From the NCBI GenBank assembly GCA_018716975.1, contig DVJE01000044.1, forward strand, positions 1 to 64,000: a stretch of DNA of 64,000 nt. The letters run 5' to 3'. Numbering within the stretch: position 1 is the first letter of the stretch; every line of letters begins with the position of its first letter. The position numbers and the translations under genes are program-made. Source of the stretch: Candidatus Gallacutalibacter stercoravium (GTDB taxonomy: Bacteria; Bacillota; Clostridia; Oscillospirales; Acutalibacteraceae). The notes below the pieces were generated by a model that was not told the DNA's origin, did no database searches, and saw only the letters and a program-made list of their open reading frames with translations. Positions 23,811-35,930 of the stretch are shown piece by piece.

Positions 23811-25644
23811 CACCTCCCGGCAATTTTGGGAGATATACCGCTGGTCCCTGCTGCGCCATCGCGGCCTGGGCATTTTATATGCGGTGCTGCTGTTTTTATG
23901 TTTTCCACTATGGGGTATTGTGATGCGCCTGGGCGGCGATCCCAACCTCAGCCGGGATATTGCCGGAACGCTGGGCGGGTTGCTCATTTTACTAGTAATG
24001 CCCCTGGCTATGTTGTTTACCCTAATTCTTTCGGGAATGCTGTTTGACTTCATGCTGAAAAAGAGAGTCAGCGATCTGTATTACTCTCTGCCCGTTACCC
24101 GCACCGCTTTGCTGCTGGGGCGTTATTGCGCGGGGCTGACGTTGATTATTGCCCCGGTGCTGCTCAACAGCCTGATTGCCCTTGCGCTGGCCCCCGACTT
24201 GGCTTGGCGGGAATTTCACGGCGCCACATTGGGCAACGCTTTGCTTTTCTTTGTGGCGGGCGTGGTGCTTGCCTTTAGCTTCTCGATGTTTATCGCGGTG
24301 TGCAGCGGCACCCTGCTTGATATGATGATATCTATCTTTGCCATTAATGTCGCCTGCCCTGTTACCCTCATGTTGGCAACCTGGATGGCCTCTCAGCTGT
24401 TGCTGGGCTTTTACGGTTTTCCTTCGGTTGAAGCGCTGCTGGTGATAACCCCTTACGCCTCGCCTTGGCTTTGTGTGCTGGAGCAGAGGTGGCAGGCGCT
24501 TTTTTGGCTTGTGCTTTACGCCGTAGCCTTATTGGTGGCGGCGCTGCTGCTGCACAGGCGGCGGCCTAGTGAAAGCGCTGGGGGCGGCTTTGCCTTTACG
24601 GCTCCGCCGGTGGTTATTCGCGCCGTGGTCACGGTAGCCGCTGGGCTGGGGTTGGGACTATTGTTCCAAGCGGCTTTTTCGGGTAAGTTGTTTTACTTTC
24701 TTCTTGGTATGTTGGTTGGCTCCCTGGCCGCCCACATTGTGTTGGAGGCTATCTACAGCCGGGGCTTTAAAAAGATGAAAAAAAGCCTAATCCCCTATGC
24801 CGCTACGTTTGGAGTCATGCTGATAGGCGTGTTTTGCCTGGCGACAGGTTTATTCGGCTACAGCGCGCGGGTTCCTACCGTAGACGAAGTGCAGAGCGTG
24901 CAGGTAACCGGTGAGCTGTACCAATATTATGGTTTTTATTATGGCTTTGCCGATAACGGGCTGGGAGGTTTTGTGCGGGAGAATGGGCAGGAAAAAGAGC
25001 TGGTGCCCACCCTGCAAAACCCAGAAGGTGTGCAAAAGGTAATCAATTTGCACCAGCAGCTGATTCAAAGTAATCCCTTTGACCTGATGGGGCACCAATC
25101 CGAAATAAGCAGCCCGGCGCTTACCCTACGCTATCAACTCAAAGACGGCTCCTCTTTCAGCCGCACCTACCGCTTTAGCGAAACAGACGCGCCTGCGGTG
25201 CAGCAATGTGCAGCCGCAGTGTGGGATGACGAAGAGTTTAAAACCACCGGCAGTGTGCTCTTTTTTATTACGCCGGAGGATATCGACTCTTTATATGTTG
25301 AAATCTATTGGTACGGCCAATATGAAGGTTCCGACGAGCCGCCCGTGTATGACCCGGTTAACCTCGCCGGTATTACCGACGCGCAAAAAACAGCCCTGTT
25401 GCAAGCGCTTCAGGCGGATCTGCTGGCCGATAGCGCTCAACGGCGGTATGCGTACTTTGAGCAAGGCTACGAAGACGGCATGGAGGAAACCTTTATCCGA
25501 ATTTGGCCGCGAGATCCGGCGCCTCCAGGTCAAGGGCCCATGCCCGCCTTTAGCAACTGTTCCTTCGCCGTAATGCCCTATTACGCCAATACACGAACCC
25601 TTTTGCAGGAAAATGATTGGCTTCCCAAGTTGCTGGAAGAATAG
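23785..25644 (+). CDS. ABC transporter permease with large extracytoplasmic region
   Basis: The start is ATG 23785, nine bases after GGAGG, giving 619 residues. Membrane segments occupy the first 290 residues or so (ABC-2-like set: LGILYAVLLFLCFPLWG, then several pairs), with a further segment near 335. About 270 residues then run to the end with no membrane helix; this part is polar and beta-rich (YQYYGFYYGFADNGLGGF, LTLRYQLKDGSSF), so it is probably outside. This large C-terminal domain is seen in Clostridia permeases of YtrA-type operons and may sense a ligand. The substrate is unknown. Confidence 0.88.
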   Translation: MISTTSSNSTSRQFWEIYRWSLLRHRGLGILYAVLLFLCFPLWGIVMRLGGDPNLSRDIAGTLGGLLILLVMPLAMLFTLILSGMLFDFMLKKRVSDLYYSLPVTRTALLLGRYCAGLTLIIAPVLLNSLIALALAPDLAWREFHGATLGNALLFFVAGVVLAFSFSMFIAVCSGTLLDMMISIFAINVACPVTLMLATWMASQLLLGFYGFPSVEALLVITPYASPWLCVLEQRWQALFWLVLYAVALLVAALLLHRRRPSESAGGGFAFTAPPVVIRAVVTVAAGLGLGLLFQAAFSGKLFYFLLGMLVGSLAAHIVLEAIYSRGFKKMKKSLIPYAATFGVMLIGVFCLATGLFGYSARVPTVDEVQSVQVTGELYQYYGFYYGFADNGLGGFVRENGQEKELVPTLQNPEGVQKVINLHQQLIQSNPFDLMGHQSEISSPALTLRYQLKDGSSFSRTYRFSETDAPAVQQCAAAVWDDEEFKTTGSVLFFITPEDIDSLYVEIYWYGQYEGSDEPPVYDPVNLAGITDAQKTALLQALQADLLADSAQRRYAYFEQGYEDGMEETFIRIWPRDPAPPGQGPMPAFSNCSFAVMPYYANTRTLLQENDWLPKLLEE

Positions 25645-25785
25645 CCGGAGCAGCGCAGGGATGAAAGCAACCGGCGCAAAGGGCAAAATGCTGGAAGTTC
25701 TTATAAAGAATTATAAAACCTTCTGGTGTTGCTATACTTTGCTTACGCTGAAGGCTATGCCTGCGGCGCTATAGGAGGGAACGAT

Positions 25786-26091
25786 ATGTCTAAGTTGTTG
25801 CGCATCGCCGGCATGTTGTCGCTGGCCTGCGCCGTTGTAGCCTTTTTTACCATGACCAACGCGGCGGCTGCTTTCTTCTTTTGCCTACTCGGCTTAGCCT
25901 TGGGTGCTGCGCTGCTAGAAATTTCTGAACTGCACGAGCGTGTGCGCACGTTAGAGGAGTTGGTGCGGCAAGGGCAAAGCGATCCGAATAACCATAAGCC
26001 CACAGAGGCCAACAAAAAGCAAACAGAAGCGGTACAAAGCACGGTTACTGAACTATCAAATGCGCAAAACATAAACCGAATCGATGGCTGA
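25786..26091 (+). CDS. small membrane protein, 101 residues
   Basis: The start is ATG 25786 with AGGAGGG six bases upstream. Two membrane helices (about 5-25 and 28-46) leave both ends on the same side. A helical, possibly coiled segment follows (about 46-65, ISELHERVRTLEELVRQ), then a polar Asn/Thr/Lys-rich tail. It lies 141 bases after the ABC permease and before tandem terminators, so it may belong to that transcript or have its own promoter. I do not recognise the family. Confidence 0.7.
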   Translation: MSKLLRIAGMLSLACAVVAFFTMTNAAAAFFFCLLGLALGAALLEISELHERVRTLEELVRQGQSDPNNHKPTEANKKQTEAVQSTVTELSNAQNINRIDG

Positions 26092-26180
26092 GCGGATGGG
26101 ACGCTTTGGTACGATTGATACATCATATTTTTAACCTTTTGCAGTGAATGCGGCAACGCTGTTGCCAAAACATAAACTGA

Positions 26181-26242
26181 AACCGGGCGCTTATCGCCCG
26201 GTTAACGGCTCGCCCTGTAATACCAGGGCGAGCCGCTTTTTC
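26181..26242 (+). terminator. two tandem hairpins, the second an intrinsic terminator
   Basis: AACCGGGCG/CGCCCGGTT (26181-26203) is followed by CGGCTCGCCCTG/CAGGGCGAGCCG (26206-26235) and then CTTTTTC. They end the transcript of the small membrane protein. Confidence 0.85.
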
Positions 26243-26290
26243 TTTGCGCTGATTTTGGGTAAATTTACAAAGTTATTTTGTAAATTCTTC

Positions 26291-26361
26291 TTGCAATTTT
26301 TGTTTTCCTCCTGTACAATATTTTACTAGTTTAAACCATCAATACATAAATGCTTTAAACT
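26291..26361 (+). promoter_or_regulatory. symporter promoter with downstream inverted repeat
   Basis: TTGCAA (26291-26296), a 17-base spacer and TACAAT (26314-26319) form a good promoter. Just after the expected start site is AGTTTAAA (26328-26335), repeated inverted as TTTAAACT (26354-26361) with an 18-base gap. It could be an operator or a leader hairpin. Confidence 0.6.
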
Positions 26362-26386
26362 GATAAAGTATTAGGAGGGTTATGGT

Positions 26387-27931
26387 ATGGGTAAGGAAGC
26401 GACGATTTGGCTTGTGATAGCGGTATACGTTGTATTCATGTTGCTGGTGGGCATTCTCAACTCCAAAAGCAGCAAAGGCATGGCAGCCTTTACCGTTGGC
26501 GGACGCAACGCCGGGGCGTGGATTTCGGCGCTGTCATACGGCACGGCATATTTTTCTGCGGTTATGTTCATCGGCTATTCCGGCGGTTCCGGCTGGGATT
26601 TTGGGCTTTGGTCGGTGTTGGTGGGCATAGGCAACGCTATTTTCGGCTCGTTGCTGGCCTGGCTGGTGCTGGCTAGGCGCACCAGGGAGTGCACCCGGCG
26701 GCTAAAAATTAAATCGATGCCCCAGCTGTTTGAAATGCGGTACAACAGCCAGGGGATGAAAATTTTCTCTTGCCTGGTGATTTTTATCTTTTTGCTGCCT
26801 TATTCGGCTTCTGTTTACAAAGGGCTTACCAGCGTATGCTCTATTCTTTTGGGGATTGACGAGCAGGTTTGCATGATCATTATTGCCATCGGCTCCGCCC
26901 TGGTGGTGGTGCTTGGCGGCTACATCGCCACCCTAAAAGCCGACTTTGTGCAAGGTATCATTATGATGTTCGGCGTGGCGGTGCTTTTGGTGATGGTTAT
27001 CTGCAGCCCCAAGGTGGGCGGCCTTTCGGCAGGCTTTTCCAATATGGCCCAATACATGCGTGGGCACGATATGTTGCCTCTGCCGGGCAATGCCGCCATA
27101 TCGTTGGTGGCAACTATATTAATGACCAGCTTCGGCACCTGGGGATTGCCCCAGATGGTGCACAAATACTACGGCATCCGGGATGACAAAGAGGTAAAGC
27201 GAGGCATCATCATCTCAACCTTTTTTGCCCTGTTGGTATCGGGCGGCGGCTATTTAATAGGGTCCTTTTCCCATTTGTTCTTCGGCGATACATTGCCCGA
27301 CGGTGGAAAGGATTACATTGTTCCCAATATGCTCAATCAATCGGCTCTGCCCGATATTTTAATCGGTGTTGTGCTGGTGCTGCTGATTTCTGCCTCTGTT
27401 TCCACCCTTTCTAGCATTACGCTGACCGCCTGCTCCACCTTGTCTATGGATTTGGTAAAGAGCAAGCTGAAAAGGAATATGCGCGATGAAAGCGTTGCCA
27501 TTCTTACCCGGGTGTTGTGCCTGGTGTTTGTGGTGCTCAGCTACGTGATTGCCAATTCCGACACTCCAATTTTAGAAATGATGTCTTATTCCTGGGGAAT
27601 TATCTCTGGCTCCTTCCTGGCCCCCTACGCTATTGCACTGTATTGGAAAGGCATCAACCGGGCAGGGGCCTGGGCCGGCATGGTGGGAGGCTTCGCCCTG
27701 GCGTCGCTGCCGGTTATTGCCAAGCTGTTTATCAACAGTTGGCAGGCTCCCTTTGGCCTGGGCGCTATGATGAACCAGGGGCCCCTATTTGCCTGCCTGG
27801 CAATGGTGCTTTCTTTCCTTTTGTGCGTAGTGGTGAGCCTCATTGCCCGCCGTGCCGGATGGAAGAGCGGGCAGCAAAGCGGCTTTTTCTACACCGGCAC
27901 CGCCGAGCAGTGGCGCAAGGAGCATGCCTAA
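26387..27931 (+). CDS. sodium:solute symporter family protein
   Basis: A 514-residue transporter with about 13 membrane helices, the size and pattern of the SSS family. The first helix is followed by KSSKGMAAFTVGGRNAG, the usual G-x-R-x-hinge of the family. The later STLSSITLTACSTLSMDL helix matches the conserved Na2-site region around the eighth core helix. Such proteins bring in sugars, amino acids, short organic acids or nucleosides with sodium. The substrate is not evident from neighbours. The ribosome site AGGAGGG is before the ATG at 26387, and the gene has its own promoter. Confidence 0.92.
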   Translation: MGKEATIWLVIAVYVVFMLLVGILNSKSSKGMAAFTVGGRNAGAWISALSYGTAYFSAVMFIGYSGGSGWDFGLWSVLVGIGNAIFGSLLAWLVLARRTRECTRRLKIKSMPQLFEMRYNSQGMKIFSCLVIFIFLLPYSASVYKGLTSVCSILLGIDEQVCMIIIAIGSALVVVLGGYIATLKADFVQGIIMMFGVAVLLVMVICSPKVGGLSAGFSNMAQYMRGHDMLPLPGNAAISLVATILMTSFGTWGLPQMVHKYYGIRDDKEVKRGIIISTFFALLVSGGGYLIGSFSHLFFGDTLPDGGKDYIVPNMLNQSALPDILIGVVLVLLISASVSTLSSITLTACSTLSMDLVKSKLKRNMRDESVAILTRVLCLVFVVLSYVIANSDTPILEMMSYSWGIISGSFLAPYAIALYWKGINRAGAWAGMVGGFALASLPVIAKLFINSWQAPFGLGAMMNQGPLFACLAMVLSFLLCVVVSLIARRAGWKSGQQSGFFYTGTAEQWRKEHA

Positions 27932-28030
27932 GTTTTTTGATGGATACTGGGGGTTGTACCCTGCGGCAAAATGCGGTAAGATAAGTAGGAATTCGCGCTA
28001 AACGGCGTGAGAAAGGGGATGGGCTTATCG

Positions 28031-28555
28031 ATGAAACGCAAATTTGAAGTGGAGGAATTCTACAGCAAAGAGGCGTACCGCAAATTCTGTCAGTACCGCT
28101 ATTGGCGGGGCCGCTGGGGGATGAAAATCATCTGGTTGGTGTTTATTGTGGTGTGCGTTTACGAAATTGTGCGCAATATTGTGAACGGCGCCGCTTCAGG
28201 CAGCGTAAATATCCTGTTGATTGTTGTGCTGTGCATTCCGCTGGCAGTGGCGGTGTATTTGTTGCTGTTTGGCTATGTGCCCGCCATGCGCAGGGTGCTC
28301 AAAAACAGTAAGGACTTTTTTGCCAAACGCCGCATCACTTTTTATGACGATTATGTTACCAGTTCCACCGACACCGGTTCTCACGAGGTGAGCTACCGCA
28401 ACATTGCCAAGGTTTACGAAACCGCCGACAGCTTCTATTTTGTGATTAACAAAGGCGCGGCCATGATGGTGTTTAAAGATAGCTTTACATACGGCACGCC
28501 GGAAGAGCTGCGGGAATTTTTAAATCAAAAAATGAACGTGGAGCAGGGGGCATAA
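28031..28555 (+). CDS. YcxB-like membrane protein
   Basis: The start is probably ATG 28031 (GTG 28007 and ATG 28019 are in frame), giving 174 residues. Two close membrane helices lie in the first half (about 33-50 and 60-85). The cytoplasmic second half has beta strands with RRITFYDDYV and HEVSYRNIAKVYETADSFYF, which matches the C-terminal YcxB-like domain: a conserved Y/Y-x-x-I then a hydrophobic ILV-rich strand and a final phenylalanine-rich end. The function of YcxB-like proteins is unknown. It is six bases from the adenylyltransferase gene, so the two are co-transcribed. Confidence 0.75.
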   Translation: MKRKFEVEEFYSKEAYRKFCQYRYWRGRWGMKIIWLVFIVVCVYEIVRNIVNGAASGSVNILLIVVLCIPLAVAVYLLLFGYVPAMRRVLKNSKDFFAKRRITFYDDYVTSSTDTGSHEVSYRNIAKVYETADSFYFVINKGAAMMVFKDSFTYGTPEELREFLNQKMNVEQGA

Positions 28556-28561
28556 TCCGCT

Positions 28562-29440
28562 GTGAGAAGCGAACGGGAGATGTTTGATCTGATCCTCCGC
28601 GTGGCGCGGGAGGACGAGCGGATACGGGCAGCTTACTTGAACGGCTCCCGGGCCAATCCCAGCGCCCCGCGGGATTGCTTTCAGGATTACGACGTGGTAT
28701 ATGTGGTGCAAAACATCGCCCCTTACCGGGAAACCCCCAAGTGGATCGATGTGTTCGGGCCGCGGCTGATGCTACAAGAACCCGAGCGGATGGATGCTGA
28801 GGCCGGCGATCTGGCGGCGCTAAACGGCTTAAACAGCTGCTACGGCTATTTAATGTTGTTTGCCGACGGCAACCGCATTGATTTACACCTGATGACGCCC
28901 AAGGCGGCTTTAGCCGAATATGGGCAAGACAGCCAGACGGTGCCCCTGTTGGATAAAGACGGCCTTTTGCCCGCTCTGCCGCCCCCCAGCGACCGCAGCT
29001 ATTGGGTGCGTAAACCGGAGCAAGCACTGTTTGCACAGTGCTGCAATAACTTTTGGTGGTGCATGCAAAACGTGGCCAAGGGTATTTGCCGGGGAGAGTT
29101 GCCCTATGCCAAAGCTATGCTGGAACAAGTGGAACGCCCTGAGCTGGATTGTATGGTGAACTGGTGGATCGGATTGCAACACGGCTTTGCGGTATCGCCG
29201 GGCAAGCTGGGCAAATATTTTTCCCTCTATCTGCCCGCAGGCTTGTGGGCGCAGTATGAGCAAACCTATCAAGGCGCCGGCTGCGCGGAGCAGTGGAAAG
29301 CGGTGTTTGCCGCCTGCAATCTGTTCGGCTGCCTGGGCCGAGAGGTGGGGGCCGCCCTGGGTTACCCTTACCCGCAGCAGGACGAAGACGCTATGACAGC
29401 GTATTTACGCCGGTTGCACAACGGCGACACTGCTGTTTGA
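28562..29440 (+). CDS. ANT(6)/AadK-like aminoglycoside 6-adenylyltransferase homologue
   Basis: A 292-residue nucleotidyltransferase. The N-terminus MRSEREMFDLIL, then LNGSRANPSAP and QDYDVVYVV, closely follow ANT(6)-type enzymes, with the G-S catalytic turn and the two Asp of the metal site (DYD, plus a later Asp in RIDLHLM). The C-terminal half is the helical aminoglycoside-binding region (FWWCMQNVAKGICRGELPYAKAM). These proteins are often chromosomal and may or may not give streptomycin resistance; homology alone does not show it. Start GTG 28562 is chosen because it restores the usual family N-terminus. Confidence 0.88.
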   Translation: MRSEREMFDLILRVAREDERIRAAYLNGSRANPSAPRDCFQDYDVVYVVQNIAPYRETPKWIDVFGPRLMLQEPERMDAEAGDLAALNGLNSCYGYLMLFADGNRIDLHLMTPKAALAEYGQDSQTVPLLDKDGLLPALPPPSDRSYWVRKPEQALFAQCCNNFWWCMQNVAKGICRGELPYAKAMLEQVERPELDCMVNWWIGLQHGFAVSPGKLGKYFSLYLPAGLWAQYEQTYQGAGCAEQWKAVFAACNLFGCLGREVGAALGYPYPQQDEDAMTAYLRRLHNGDTAV

Positions 29441-29483
29441 TAACAACTGATAAAATTACGGTATATCATTTATAGCGATAATA

Positions 29484-29522
29484 GCAGCCGGTGGTGTTGT
29501 TTCCCACTGGCTGTTTTTTTAT
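29484..29522 (+). terminator. intrinsic terminator
   Basis: CAGCCGGTGG and CCCACTGGCTG pair with a G-U and are followed by seven or more T residues. It ends the YcxB-like/adenylyltransferase transcript. Confidence 0.8.
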
Positions 29523-29631
29523 TTTCTCCAATTTCTTTGTCCTCATCGGTTTGCCGCTGTTTATATATATAAGGGGCGGAATGTAGGGCAGATAAAATTT
29601 TCTGTGGTCTTCGTCATTTTTGCTATTTTCG

Positions 29632-29660
29632 TTGACAGTTCACCCAATTCCTTTTATAAT
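29632..29660 (+). promoter_or_regulatory. full-consensus promoter of the beta-galactosidase gene
   Basis: TTGACA (29632-29637), a 17-base spacer and TATAAT (29655-29660) form a perfect sigma-A-type promoter, 127 bases before the likely start. I see no palindrome over it that would identify a repressor site. Confidence 0.85.
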
Positions 29661-29672
29661 GTGGGCGGATGA

Positions 29673-32792
<3,120 letters not shown>

Positions 32793-32821
32793 CGCGGGTA
32801 CGGCCCGCTGATGCACAACGG

Positions 32822-32857
32822 CAAGGGAGCCGGCATTGATATGCCGGCTCCCTTGTT
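32822..32857 (+). terminator. intrinsic terminator
   Basis: CAAGGGAGCCGGCAT (32822-32836) and ATGCCGGCTCCCTTG (32841-32855) form a perfect 15-bp stem with a TGAT loop after lacZ. Confidence 0.88.
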
Positions 32858-33116
32858 CTACGTCTAGGCTGCCTGTATTTTCAATTTGAAAGGTTTATGC
32901 TTCGACATTTCTCTTATGGCACTCGTCCTTTTATTTAGTAGTATGCGGATGAAAGAATTCTTTGCCAAGCTGCCAAAGATATTGATCCAATTGGTTTAAA
33001 TCATATGCCTTTTACCCTTACAAAATGGTTGCATACTTCGGGTGGACGTTAAAAGTATGATCTAATTGTAGTGGGTTCATGAAAAAATGCAATGTTATAA
33101 GTCTGTTATAGTATGA
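32858..33116. other. AT-rich gap with a short possible gene remnant
   Basis: This gap is clearly more AT-rich than the flanking lacZ and lepA. In one plus frame, between stops at about 32940 and 33050, it reads as 35 residues including IGLNHMPFTLTKWLHTSG, which has the look of a helix-turn-helix/transposase fragment (P-x-GL...PF...W), with no start or continuation. The minus-strand frame at 33018-33224 has no recognisable content and overlaps a terminator. Confidence 0.3.
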
Positions 33117-33158
33117 AAAACTGCCGCTTTTCAAACAAGATGGAAAAGCGGCAGTTTT
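33117..33158 (-). terminator. bidirectional terminator downstream of lepA
   Basis: AAAACTGCCGCTTTTC (33117-33132) and GAAAAGCGGCAGTTTT (33143-33158) form a perfect 16-bp stem. It ends lepA on the minus strand. Confidence 0.88.
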
Positions 33159-33233
33159 GAACAATTTCATATATCGGAGGCAATACACCACATCTGAAAT
33201 TTTACTAAGCAGTACAAAGCGCAATATGATCGT

Positions 33234-35051
33234 TTAATTGTCGTCCAGCTTCAGCACCGACATAAAGGCTTCTTGGGGCACTTCTACGCTGCCCAGTTGG
33301 CGCATGCGTTTTTTGCCCTCCTTCTGTTTTTCCAGCAGCTTCTTTTTACGGGTGATATCGCCGCCGTAGCACTTGGCCAGCACGTCTTTGCGCAGGGCCT
33401 TTACCGTTTCGCGGGCGATGATCTTGCCGCCCACGCAGGCTTGAATGGGGATTTCAAACAGCTGGCGCGGGATTTTCTCTTTGAGTTTTTCCGCCATACG
33501 CCGGGCGCGGGGGTAGGCTTTATCGGCGTGCAAGATAAATGAGAGGGCGTCCACCACTTCGCCGTTTAACATAATATCCAGCTTGACCAGATTGGACTTT
33601 TGATACCCCTTTAGCTCATAATCGAAGGAAGCATACCCTCGGGTGCGGGACTTTAGAGCGTCAAAAAAGTCGTAGATAATCTCGTTTAAGGGCAGTGTGT
33701 AGTGGATGTCCACCCGGTCGGTATCCAGATAATCCATCCCTTGGAATACGCCGCGCCGGTCTTGGCAAAGTTCCATGATATTGCCTACATATTCGCTGGG
33801 TGAATAGATGTGGGCGTCGGCCACGGGTTCCTCTGCCATGGCAATGAGGGAGGGATCCGGGTAATTGGTGGGGTTATCAATAAAAACAACCTCGCCGTCG
33901 GTTTTGGTGATGCGGTAAATAACGCTGGGGGCTGTAGTGATAAGATCCAGTGCGTACTCCCGTTCCAATCGCTCCTGGATGATCTCCATGTGAAGCAGCC
34001 CCAAAAAGCCGCAGCGAAAACCAAAGCCCAAAGCCACCGAGGTTTCGGGCTCAAAGGATAAGGAGGCGTCGTTAAGCTGCAGCTTTTCCAGCGCTTCGCG
34101 CAAATCGGCATAGTGAGCTCCATCGGCTGGGTAAATGCCGCAAAACACCATGGGGTTTACCGCCCGGTAGCCGGGCAGGGGTTGCTCCGCCGGTCGGGTG
34201 GCCAAGGTTACCGTGTCGCCCACCCGAGCGTCGCTTACCGACTTGATGGAGGCGGCGATGTAGCCCACCTCGCCGGCAGAAAGCGTGTCGCAGGGCTCCA
34301 ACCGCTCGGCACGCAAAAAGCCGCATTCCACCACGTTGAAATCGGCGCCGGTGGCCATCAGGCGGATCACGTCGCCGGGGTGTAGGCAGCCCTCCATTAA
34401 GCGCACATAGATGATAACCCCTTTATAGGCATCATAATACGAGTCAAAGATAAGAGCCTGCAGCGGGGCGTTCTCATCGCCGCCCGGCGGCGGAACAGCG
34501 GCCACCACCTGCTCCATGACGGCACGAATGTTGGTGCCCAGCTTGGCCGAAATGCAGGGCGCGTCGTCGGCCGGGATGCCGATGATATCTTCAATTTCTG
34601 CCCGCACCCGTTCGGGATCAGCGCTGGGCAGATCGATTTTATTGATAACCGGCACGATTTCCAGCCCGGCATCCACCGCCAGATAGGTGTTGGCCAGGGT
34701 TTGGGCCTCAATGCCCTGCGATGCATCCACCACCAAAACGGCCCCTTCACAGGCGGCCAAAGAACGGGATACCTCATAGTTAAAGTCTACGTGGCCGGGG
34801 GTATCGATCAGATTAAACAGATAGGTTTCTCCGTTGTCGGCCTGATAATTTAAGGTTACCGCATGGGCCTTAATGGTAATGCCGCGCTCCCGTTCCAGAT
34901 CCATATTGTCCAGCAGCTGATCTTCCATGTCGCGCAGGGCCACCGACTGGGTTTGTTCCAGGATACGATCGGCCAGGGTAGATTTACCGTGGTCGATGTG
35001 GGCGATAATGCTGAAATTGCGGATATGATCGCGGGGAAAAGACAAATTCAT
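33234..35051 (-). CDS. lepA: elongation factor 4 (LepA)
   Basis: A 605-residue translational GTPase. The G1 motif is [11 protein letters not shown]3 is DTPGHVDF and G4 is NKIDL. Domains II to V follow, ending with the LepA-specific C-terminal domain around [22 protein letters not shown]. The length is standard (about 600). LepA acts on ribosomes in initiation/elongation quality control, chiefly under stress. The ATG at 35051 follows GAGGTG. In many Firmicutes lepA precedes hemN and hrcA; that order is absent here, since the next gene on the left is lacZ on the other strand. Confidence 0.97.
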   Translation of the reverse strand: MNLSFPRDHIRNFSIIAHIDHGKSTLADRILEQTQSVALRDMEDQLLDNMDLERERGITIKAHAVTLNYQADNGETYLFNLIDTPGHVDFNYEVSRSLAACEGAVLVVDASQGIEAQTLANTYLAVDAGLEIVPVINKIDLPSADPERVRAEIEDIIGIPADDAPCISAKLGTNIRAVMEQVVAAVPPPGGDENAPLQALIFDSYYDAYKGVIIYVRLMEGCLHPGDVIRLMATGADFNVVECGFLRAERLEPCDTLSAGEVGYIAASIKSVSDARVGDTVTLATRPAEQPLPGYRAVNPMVFCGIYPADGAHYADLREALEKLQLNDASLSFEPETSVALGFGFRCGFLGLLHMEIIQERLEREYALDLITTAPSVIYRITKTDGEVVFIDNPTNYPDPSLIAMAEEPVADAHIYSPSEYVGNIMELCQDRRGVFQGMDYLDTDRVDIHYTLPLNEIIYDFFDALKSRTRGYASFDYELKGYQKSNLVKLDIMLNGEVVDALSFILHADKAYPRARRMAEKLKEKIPRQLFEIPIQACVGGKIIARETVKALRKDVLAKCYGGDITRKKKLLEKQKEGKKRMRQLGSVEVPQEAFMSVLKLDDN

Positions 35052-35138
35052 TCACCTCTTTGCAGTTAGGGGCCCTTTAGGGCCAAAAAACAGCACTTCC
35101 GGCGCATGCACAAAGAAGCCGGATTCATTCTATAACGG

Positions 35139-35178
35139 AAAAACGGGCAAAGCCATTCAACAGGGGATGGCTTTGCCC
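35139..35178 (-). terminator. intrinsic terminator of the lipoprotein gene
   Basis: GGGCAAAGCCAT (35145-35156) and ATGGCTTTGCCC (35167-35178) form a 12-bp stem. Read on the minus strand it is followed by GTTTTTCC. Confidence 0.85.
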
Positions 35179-35197
35179 GGCAAGCGCAACAACGGGC

Positions 35198-35764
35198 TTA
35201 TTCGTAGGTTTTTACAACCTCTTCCACCTTAGCCTTATATTGCAGGTTTTCTTCGTCGGTGGATCCGTCGCTATAGATAAGCAAATACTTGCCGTTATCA
35301 GACAGCATGGCGGAGATGGAATCAAAGTTTTCCAGCACGGTAATTTTGCCGGTGCTCTTTACTTCGTCTAGGTATCGTTGGGCGGTTTCATTTAAGTTAT
35401 TGGGATCATACTGGTAAAGCTCGATGTTAAACACAGAGGAACCCACCCGCACGCCGGAATAGCGCACGCCGTCTATGGCGCCGATAAAGTCGTACTTAGG
35501 GGTTTTTACATTGGCGTCGTTCTCGCCGCGGGAGACATAACCCAGGTATTCCAACCGAGCTGCCAAACCGGCCAAATCCGGAGTGCGCTCCGGCTCAGAG
35601 GCGGCGGTTGAAGCTGTGGATTCCGGCTGAGAAGCCTCGCTGCTGCTGGGAACTGTGCCGTCGGTAACATCACCTGCGCCGCAGCCCGAAAGCCCAGCCG
35701 CGCAGAAAAGGCAAATGGCAAGCACCAATGCTGTAAACACCGTAAAGTTGCGTTTTTTCTTCAT
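35198..35764 (-). CDS. lipoprotein of unknown function
   Basis: A 188-residue exported protein. The start at 35764 is the ATG before KKKRN, with GAGGGC upstream; the frame reaching 35899 has no support. The hydrophobic segment ends in the lipobox LSGC (Cys28). A Ser/Thr/Glu-rich linker (about 35-60) leads to a compact alpha/beta domain with two strands flanking a helix (FNIELYQYDPN and KYLLIYSDGS). The domain may fit DUF4358-like or similar small lipoproteins, but I cannot assign it firmly. It has its own promoter and terminator. Confidence 0.75.
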   Translation of the reverse strand: MKKKRNFTVFTALVLAICLFCAAGLSGCGAGDVTDGTVPSSSEASQPESTASTAASEPERTPDLAGLAARLEYLGYVSRGENDANVKTPKYDFIGAIDGVRYSGVRVGSSVFNIELYQYDPNNLNETAQRYLDEVKSTGKITVLENFDSISAMLSDNGKYLLIYSDGSTDEENLQYKAKVEEVVKTYE

Positions 35765-35845
35765 ATTAATATTGCCCTCACTTTTTATGCCGGCCGATAC
35801 CAAACGCCGCGCTACCGCTGCGCCCGGTATCATACCCGTTTTTTC

Positions 35846-35874
35846 ATTATACCCGATCCCATGCGTCAATTCAA
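35846..35874 (-). promoter_or_regulatory. promoter of the lipoprotein gene
   Basis: On the minus strand TTGAAT (35874-35869), a 17-base spacer and TATAAT (35851-35846) lie about 82 bases before the start at 35764. Confidence 0.7.
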
Positions 35875-35930
35875 GATCCATTTCGATTAGGCGCCGCATA
35901 GCGCAAAGCGACCGTCTTCTGCGGTATTGG

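Noticed and set aside
28562-29440. Acquired streptomycin-resistance cassette
   Set aside because: No mobile element or resistance neighbours, and GC content fits the surroundings, so a chromosomal homologue is more likely.
33018-33224. 68-residue minus-strand open frame
   Set aside because: It overlaps the lepA terminator hairpin and has no recognisable content.
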